Source of the DNA: Armigeres subalbatus
Lineage: Eukaryota; Arthropoda; Insecta; Diptera; Culicidae
Assembly: GCF_024139115.2 (NCBI RefSeq)
Contig: NC_085140.1
Location: 293,723,293 to 293,787,292 of the forward strand
Reading direction: 5' to 3'
Length of the DNA stretch: 64,000 nt
A program made the position numbers and the translations under genes. The notes beneath the pieces are model-generated. The model searched no databases and had not been told where the DNA came from. It saw only the letters and a program-made list of their open reading frames with translations. This document shows, piece by piece, positions 58,136 to 64,000 of the stretch (position 1 is the stretch's first letter; the number at the start of each line of letters is the position of its first letter).

Positions 58136-59659
58136 TCATGAGGTTTGCTTAACAACGATCACACCCGGTCGACACTGCTGGTGCTGCTGGAGAATCTGCG
58201 ATGCGGTGTGTTGTGTGACGGGGGTGGATGCGGATGGGACTGAAGGAGAGGGACTGCAACCTCCGGCGGCCAGCGCCACGGTAGGGGTGATAGAGACTGA
58301 CACAATGGCGGGGTTGCCGCTCAGATTGCTGGGAGTGTTACTGGAAGGGATGATGGAGGAGGAGGTAGTGGAGGAGGCTGGCGCACACGCGCCAGTGGAT
58401 GGTGGTGATCGGAACGTCAGGTACGGTTCTAACTGACTTTGGCGATGTTCACGCTCCTTCTGTTTGCTGGAGGTGGTTAACGCGAGAGGTACTTCCTGCA
58501 CCGCCGCACGAACCGCCGATGCTTGTTGCAGTTGTGCAGGACCTACGTTGTCGAATGCATCACCTTCTAGATGCCGTATCGCTTCAACTATCGTCTCCAA
58601 GTTATGGCGGCAGGTGTTGATGCGCGATGACGCTTGTTGCTGCTGGGATGTGACCAACTTACTGCTTGTAAGGTGCGACAGGCGATCCTCGTTGACGACG
58701 ATTGAAGAAGGGGAATCAATGCGTTCGACCTCCACTTTAGGTTCGGCTTTGATGGCCGCTTCGAGGATCGTAGGATAGCGGTTTTTCTTGGGAGGCAATG
58801 TGACAATCGTTTCGATCGTAGGCGATCGTGACCGAGATCGGTTGATGAACACTTTTTCTTCCTTTACGGGAACAATCGCTGGCTTGGCAATGGGCAATGG
58901 TGGTACAGTCTCTTCGATGATTTCCGGCCCACAGACGACCAACTGCTTCTTACCGACTATACCGGTGTCCAGTGCGATCAGTTGAACATTGTCCTGATCT
59001 CTTTTGGCTGTGACCGTTTTGGTTATCGTTGGTACGGCTGCTTCTTCCAGCGCTTCACTACTCTCAGTCAATTCCGGATGGTCTTGATAGAGTACCCGAG
59101 CGGGGTAGATCTGTCGTTCTAAAGCCTTCAGTCTCTCCTCGAATACGGCCTTCTTTCGCCGCTCGATCTCCAGTTGGTGCTTCAAATCCAAGAAGTCCTT
59201 CGCCGATACGTTGAATGGGGGGCATGGCCGTCCATTAACCGCGGTTATTAGCGTAGTTCCAGTCGCATTGTTCACGACCTGCATGAGACCGACTGGCTCC
59301 GGTGACATCGAGCCAAGTCCTTCGTCTGAGGAATCCGACACCGGCTGGATGATGGCGTCAATTTTTCGCTTTTTTGCTATGGTGGCCACCTGTGGGGCTG
59401 CTGGCTGGATCGTGGCTACCGTTGAGGCGTTGCTAACAACGACTGCGGCTGTCGCCACGGTTCCCGTTGCAGTTAGTACGGTCACTCCCGGAACAGTCTG
59501 TGTGATGGCTTGCTGGGGCTCGGCTGCTGCTGCTGCTACCGCCCCACTATGATCCTGCTGGTCTAGTAACCGTTTTAGCTGACAGTTTTGCGACAGCAGT
59601 CTAGTCTTCTCCTGTTCCAGGGTGTAGATGTACTCAGCAGTTTGCTGGAGGATCGCCGC
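58136..59659 (-). CDS. crp: AP-4/cropped bHLH-zipper transcription factor, last coding exon
   Basis: AP-4 (TFAP4; Drosophila cropped) binds E-boxes as a homodimer in the nucleus. The exon starts at 59659 after the acceptor TTCAACAG, in phase 0, with A-A-I-L-Q-Q-T-A-E-Y-I-Y, the end of helix 2. It goes on into the first zipper (L-E-Q-E-K-T-R-L-L). An acidic D-E-G-L-G-S motif follows near 59330 and a second heptad region (L-K-H-Q-L-E-I-E-R-R-K-K) near 59180, ending R-Q-I-Y-P, all in the AP-4 order. The remaining sequence is disordered and rich in S, T, Q and V. The basic region and helix 1 must lie on exons beyond 64000. It codes for 507 residues to TGA 58136-58138. A frame extension follows. 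Confidence 0.88.
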   Translation of the reverse strand, partial: AAILQQTAEYIYTLEQEKTRLLSQNCQLKRLLDQQDHSGAVAAAAAEPQQAITQTVPGVTVLTATGTVATAAVVVSNASTVATIQPAAPQVATIAKKRKIDAIIQPVSDSSDEGLGSMSPEPVGLMQVVNNATGTTLITAVNGRPCPPFNVSAKDFLDLKHQLEIERRKKAVFEERLKALERQIYPARVLYQDHPELTESSEALEEAAVPTITKTVTAKRDQDNVQLIALDTGIVGKKQLVVCGPEIIEETVPPLPIAKPAIVPVKEEKVFINRSRSRSPTIETIVTLPPKKNRYPTILEAAIKAEPKVEVERIDSPSSIVVNEDRLSHLTSSKLVTSQQQQASSRINTCRHNLETIVEAIRHLEGDAFDNVGPAQLQQASAVRAAVQEVPLALTTSSKQKEREHRQSQLEPYLTFRSPPSTGACAPASSTTSSSIIPSSNTPSNLSGNPAIVSVSITPTVALAAGGCSPSPSVPSASTPVTQHTASQILQQHQQCRPGVIVVKQTS

Positions 59660-60430
59660 CTGTTGAAGAGAGAAGGAAGATAAAAAGCGTTATTTGAACA
59701 GTAGTTATTAAGATTTGAAATCTCTATATTCTAATCGTTTTGGCTAAACATTATTTTATTTTACGATGCTTATCAAATACCAGAAAAAGAACAACAAATG
59801 CAAAAAGACACATTTGTATGTGATTGCACGAGACATCACCACGCACATTGAAATCTATTTTAAGAATATGGGCCTAGAAGTTGGAGCGAAATCAAAACAT
59901 ATGTGTAGCAGACCGTAGACATACCCCCAATCGTAGCGCATAATCAACAATCATCGTCTCGTATGCATCAGTCTACTAACTGTTGGTGCATCTATTTGCG
60001 TTCTACCGGCAGTGCATTCACTCTTTCAATGCACCGCAAACGTGCTTACCAGAGTTGCATTCGAGAGCGCGTATAAGTTGATGTTGACTGTGGTCATGGA
60101 TGTGCGATGGTGGTATCAGCATATATTATATGAAATGCCATATTTGTGCGTTTGAGTCTCGCTTTGCATATAAGACGGGGGTTCTGCTAAATCTCATCAA
60201 GCGCCAATAAAAAATCACCCTTTTTTACCTAAGTTTTCATGTGGCAGATTCAGTTGATCACAAATCGTATCGGGTATCACTGATATATTACTATATTACT
60301 GAGGCTATCTTACAACAAACGAGCATAGCAATAGTACACGTAAATTAATTCTTTCTTTGCCCACTTTGAAATCGAAGAAGAAGTAGTGTCGGATAATAGT
60401 TCTCCCTTTAATTTGAAGTTTTTTAGGAAC
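59660..60430. other. AP-4 intron, no recognised features
   Basis: Unremarkable intron sequence upstream of the AP-4 terminal exon. No element boundary or coding frame could be supported. Confidence 0.45.
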
Positions 60431-61680
60431 AGGCCTCCCGGAATCCACAACTAGATGCACTCGCGTTTTCAAAGGCATCCCATTCAAAACAGAAGCCACG
60501 CACAACTGTCATTTTTATTAATCTACCTTTGCCACATCGCGGCATGCGTGGAATAATGGGAATAATACAGTGGCGTTTCCCCAACCTCAATCTACCTGTG
60601 CGCTGGGTTTAAATTGAAGGAATTGATGTGCGGAAATGCATAGAATAACTAGATTATGATTAGTTTAAACGACTCTGATAATTTTATTTTCCATTTGAGC
60701 TGTCAAAATATCAAAATTTTCATTTTTTGGACCAGTGCACAGGAAAAACGAAAAAAGTAATGGGTAATGTTTTCAACATAACCGCGAGTAGACGTAGGAC
60801 TTGTATAAACGTAACGTATTAACATTTAACTTTCGAATCTATGGAGTTTGATTATAGGGATTGTTATTTGAAATGACAACTTCCATGCTGTGTAGAATTA
60901 TTAGCAATTTGTTTATTCAAAACTTCTGGAAATAAAACTAATAATCGGCCTCTATCCGTGAACGCCGAGCAATGCGATGGGCGATTGCATCCATCGCAAC
61001 CTAAACCACTGCATCTGACCATCATCAAGCACAGAATGACAAAAAAAATGCGCCCACCGGCAGTTCTACCGCTGGTGACTGCATGCTGTCGCTGTGTAGG
61101 TAAACACAACAAACGATTGAACGATTGTGTGAGCAAAAAGCATGTCAGTACGCGCTGCTATCACAAATTGTAATGACTCGCACACTGCAGGCACTGCTTC
61201 TTTTAAACACAAAGAAAATCTTCCGGTAGACCCGAAGGCTTGTAACATACCGCATTCTGATGTCCGTGTTAGGTACGCACGGGATTGGTTACATATGAAA
61301 TTTTTACTGGGTTTGACAAGAATTGAAATTTTCAATAGCTTATCGTTTATAATCTTAAGTTACAATGAAATAGGCAAAATGGTGGAGAGTGTCCGAGTCG
61401 ATTGATATATAAATCTTGAAAATCCATAGAAAGATAAAGGCGCTAGTAACGTTCAAAATCTTCCCTTCCAGCGTAACGCTTCCGATTTCTAAAAATCTAA
61501 ATGACACCCAGTATAGTAAAGAAAGACGTAAGTCCTACGTCAAAAAGTGAGGTTACGCGACGCCACTGGAATAATATAAATGACTGCTGTGCTATTTATA
61601 GCTTCCGTTTTGAATGGGGTGCCTTTGAAAAAGCAAATGCCTTTAGTTTTGGATTCCGGGAGGCTTGTCCTTAAGCTTTA
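60430..61680. repeat. Inverted repeat host of a hAT element
   Basis: Sequence at about 60430-60530 (read on the minus strand) and 61580-61675 (+) are related inverted copies, sharing TTTTGAATGGG, TGCCTTTGAAAA and TGGATTCCGGGAGGC. The hAT-type element sits between the arms. The origin of the inverted unit is unknown. Confidence 0.65.
60568..61568. mobile_element. hAT-type non-autonomous element
   Basis: Ends start CAGTGGCGT on both sides and share a further ACCTCA block. The exact 8-bp duplication GAATAATA lies at 60560-60567 and 61569-61576. The 1001-bp interior shows no transposase. Confidence 0.85.
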
Positions 61681-61974
61681 CTTGGAGTTGATGGAGCAAA
61701 AGTTTCAATATCCTCACCTCGCCATATTCTCCTTGTCCGAAAGGGCCGTAAGAACCGTAAAAGATTGTTCGAAGAAATGTCTTCTTGACATTTGTCTCTG
61801 ATGTGTAAGATTATAAGATTTCTAATTTAAATAATCTAGATCAACATTTAAAAATGGAGTCTACTGAGCTTCTGCAAATTGATTTCCACTTGATCAATCT
61901 ACCTTGCTTGCTGTGCACTTTACCTTCTTGTGCTTGTCGGATCACTATCGAGAATCATTTTCACCTGGTTATTA
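61681..61974. other. AP-4 intron, no recognised features
   Basis: Short AT-rich stretch without supported features. Confidence 0.4.
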
Positions 61975-62360
61975 TATGACATTCTGACTACGTGAATGGC
62001 CCACCACGGTCGTCTGTTTTGGCAGCAGCAGTCCCAACAGCTGGTGCAACTCGTGGCTCATTCGGCTCCTCCACGCACCATCCGCCATCTGAACCCAACC
62101 ATAGACGGTACGCAGCACTTTTCTTAAGAAAACTTCAAGTGTACGTAGGTCCTCCACGAGCATCGTCCAGGTCTTATGTCCGTAGAGGGCGCTACTTAAT
62201 AAGCGTTTTGTAAATAGCCGGTTTGGTGCGGCGGCGAACTGTAGTCGATCTTACGGAGTCTAAAGTAAGTACGATTTCCTGCCACAAGTTCTTCAAACAC
62301 CTTGACCACTGATACAAACTCGTGGTAGGTAGCCCAGGTTGCCTTCTCTTGAGCCTTTGG
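61975..62360 (-). pseudogene. RTE-like LINE fragment (late RT and C-terminus)
   Basis: On the minus strand it overlaps the part of the LINE family seen at 9185-9360, sharing the stretch GTCCTCCACGAGCATCGTC and AAGCGTTTTGTAAATAG, and goes on into the C-terminal H-E-L-H-Q-L region. Frameshifts break it. Confidence 0.75.
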
Positions 62361-62497
62361 TACGGGCAGCAGCAAGCGGGGTGTTTTATTCTGGCACCAG
62401 CACCACACCAGCATAACTCATGCTGGCACTAGAATTCCAATAAATACTTACCCTTTTGATGTAGGACTACGTATTTTACGTACCCTCGTATACACTG

Positions 62498-63204
62498 TAG
62501 GGTGGCTCAAATTAGTATGGGAAAAACTTTTTTCAATTTTTCTGATGGGCCGCCCTCTTATTCGGTTCTATTTGATGCCCTGATGGTCTGGGCAAAATTT
62601 CAGCCAAATTGGTTAACGTTTGGGCGGTGCTAAACTCGTTGGAAGATTATATGGAAAAATGTATGCAGAAACATCCAAAAACAGCGAATTGCAGGTGGAC
62701 CGCACAACTTACGATGAATAACTATGATACTCATTCAGATCTTGAAGAATTTAATACAGAATTTTATGCAGAAAACCACGAGAAGATTAAAGTTTGCCCG
62801 GCTAAGTTATTAGCATTTCTCTGAAGTGGGGTTTGAGCAAATTTCGTTGAAAAGAAATAAATTCACCCCTACGACACTCCAGTAAAATGCTAATAGCTTT
62901 GCCTAATAAACTCTAATCTTCTCGCAGTTTTCAACATAGCATTCTGTATTTAATTCTACAAGAACTGTGTGAGTATCATTGTTCTTGATCGTAAATTGTG
63001 CCCTCAAAAAACACCTTTACAAATTTTTTGATGGGCCGCCCTCTTATTCGGTTTTATTTGATGCCCTGATGCTCTGGACAAAATTTCAGTCAAATCGGTT
63101 AACGTTTGGGCGGTGCTAAACTCATTGGAAGATTATATGGAAAAATGTATGCAGAAACATCCAAAAACAGTGATTTGCAATTGGACGTTTTTTGAGCCAC
63201 CCTA
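62498..63204. mobile_element. hAT-type MITE with internal direct and inverted repeats
   Basis: Ends TAGGGTGGCTCAAA and complement are flanked by an exact 8-bp duplication ATACACTG at 62490-62497 and 63205-63212. Inside are two direct copies of a 150-bp block (62540-62690 and 63020-63180, both with TGATGGGCCGCCCTCTTATT). Between them is an inverted pair of about 120 bp around 62820-62885. No transposase is present. Confidence 0.85.
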
Positions 63205-63212
63205 ATACACTG

Positions 63213-64000
63213 CGATTGCGAAAATCGAGGAGCGACACAAAAATCTGATAGACTTTGAAGGATAATATCTCGACCGTTTCTCGATAAATTTTCAGTGTTT
63301 TGGACCATTTGATCAAGGAAGAGTCAACACTTCTATTATCATCCATTCGAGTATTTGATCTGCCACCTGAATTACCGGACGACGAGTTGAAAGAACGTTT
63401 TGCAGAATATGGGAAAGTAGAAAGTATTATCAGGGAGAAATTCCCACCGGACTTAGGTTTGGGCCATATGCACACCGGCATTAGAGGTGTGTATATTGAT
63501 GTTGAAAAGGAAGTTTCTCCGTCGCTCCAGGTATCCAAATGGACGACGCGGATATACTATCCAAATTTGCGGAATAAGTGCTTCGTGTGTCAAGCGGAAG
63601 GACACCGAAAAGACTTGTGTCCACAATTGAGGAACAAAAATCTGAATGAAGAGGCAATCGAAAAACGGAAAGGAAAGTTATTCCGGAGTTGTAATTCGAT
63701 TCGAAAGAACAGTAGTACTAGAGGAGGAAGTGGTTGCATTGCAAACCGACCCAACAAGGACAAACCGTCAAATGGATCTAGATTCTATGCCATGTTCAAT
63801 GATAGAGCGGGAAAAAATGGCGGAGACTATGACTTTCAAAAACAAAACAGATCGGATGTGGTTCGTGAAAAAAAGCATAATAGGATACACGGACTGTGTA
63901 AATAAATTGAAAACGGAAGATAAGAAGCAGCAAAAGCCAACAACGAGTCAGCTGAGAATTCAACCAACTGAGGTTACAGATCGGTCGGCTCCAAAGAAGA
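63213..64000 (+). pseudogene. LINE ORF1 (gag-like), runs off the window
   Basis: The clearest part, 63300-63905, has an RRM-like domain (R-V-F-D-L-P-P-E-L-P near 63350, G-K-V-E-S-I near 63414) and a zinc knuckle C-F-V-C-Q-A-E-G-H-R-K-D-L-C near 63581, then a basic tail. ORF1 proteins of this type package LINE RNA. A stop at 63903-63905 is followed by more coding-like sequence in another frame, so it is probably broken. It is related to the ORF1 at 24090-27901 but more distant than a family copy. Confidence 0.65.

Noticed and set aside
59211..59552. Plus-strand open frames over the AP-4 exon
   Set aside because: They are antisense shadows; the minus strand shows the AP-4 motifs.

Overview
The window reads as euchromatic genomic DNA of a culicine mosquito, most likely Aedes. 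The main clues are a full-length reverse-oriented copy resembling the Aedes tRNA-related SINE Feilai (24561-24852), many MITEs flanked by TA, TTAA or 8-bp duplications, several non-LTR retrotransposon families of mosquito type, and a 13-kb intron filled with transposable elements. Names of families are given from recalled motifs, since no database search was possible.

Only two host genes can be supported. (1) A WASH-complex subunit 2 (FAM21/WASHC2) gene on the + strand has four coding exons: 17954-17956 (the start codon alone), 19086-19178, 19377-23514 and 36661-36779. They join to 4353 nt, or 1450 codons plus stop. Its tail carries about 16 acidic LF-type motifs, the retromer-binding signature of this family. 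(2) The last coding exon of a bHLH-zipper factor of the AP-4/cropped family lies on the - strand (58136-59659). Its upstream bHLH exons lie beyond the right edge. Its TGA stop is followed in the same frame by 100 more sense codons and a TAA, so it is a candidate for stop-codon readthrough.

Layout: 1-3410 Jockey-clade LINE; 3411-9180 AT-rich sequence with two TA-flanked MITEs and a promoter-like patch; 9185-11130 LINE remnant (minus) holding a hAT-type MITE that holds a second MITE; 11819-16211 DNA transposon with about 530-bp terminal inverted repeats and a decayed transposase; 16428-16632 foldback; 17.78-36.8 kb WASHC2 gene, whose third intron holds LINE ORF1 + SINE + TTAA element, a 152-bp satellite, more MITEs and a second LINE with a 263-bp perfect-register palindrome; 37.7-40.0 kb fused LINE fragments (minus); 40.35-41.4 kb pogo-like remnant split by a hAT MITE; 42.4-45.3 kb LINE remnant (+); 45.3-47.7 kb T-rich DNA; 49.9-52.4 kb decayed Ty3/gypsy element; 52.4-57.8 kb T-rich DNA that may be 3'UTR of the AP-4 gene; 57.8-64 kb AP-4 exon and intron with hAT-type elements and a LINE ORF1.

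The most striking pattern is how exactly the insertions can be undone. At four places, removing an insert and one copy of its target duplication rejoins a broken reading frame. In addition, seven small TA-flanked elements each repeat their own private terminal word several times inside, in both orientations. No CRISPR array, rRNA or confident tRNA gene was seen.
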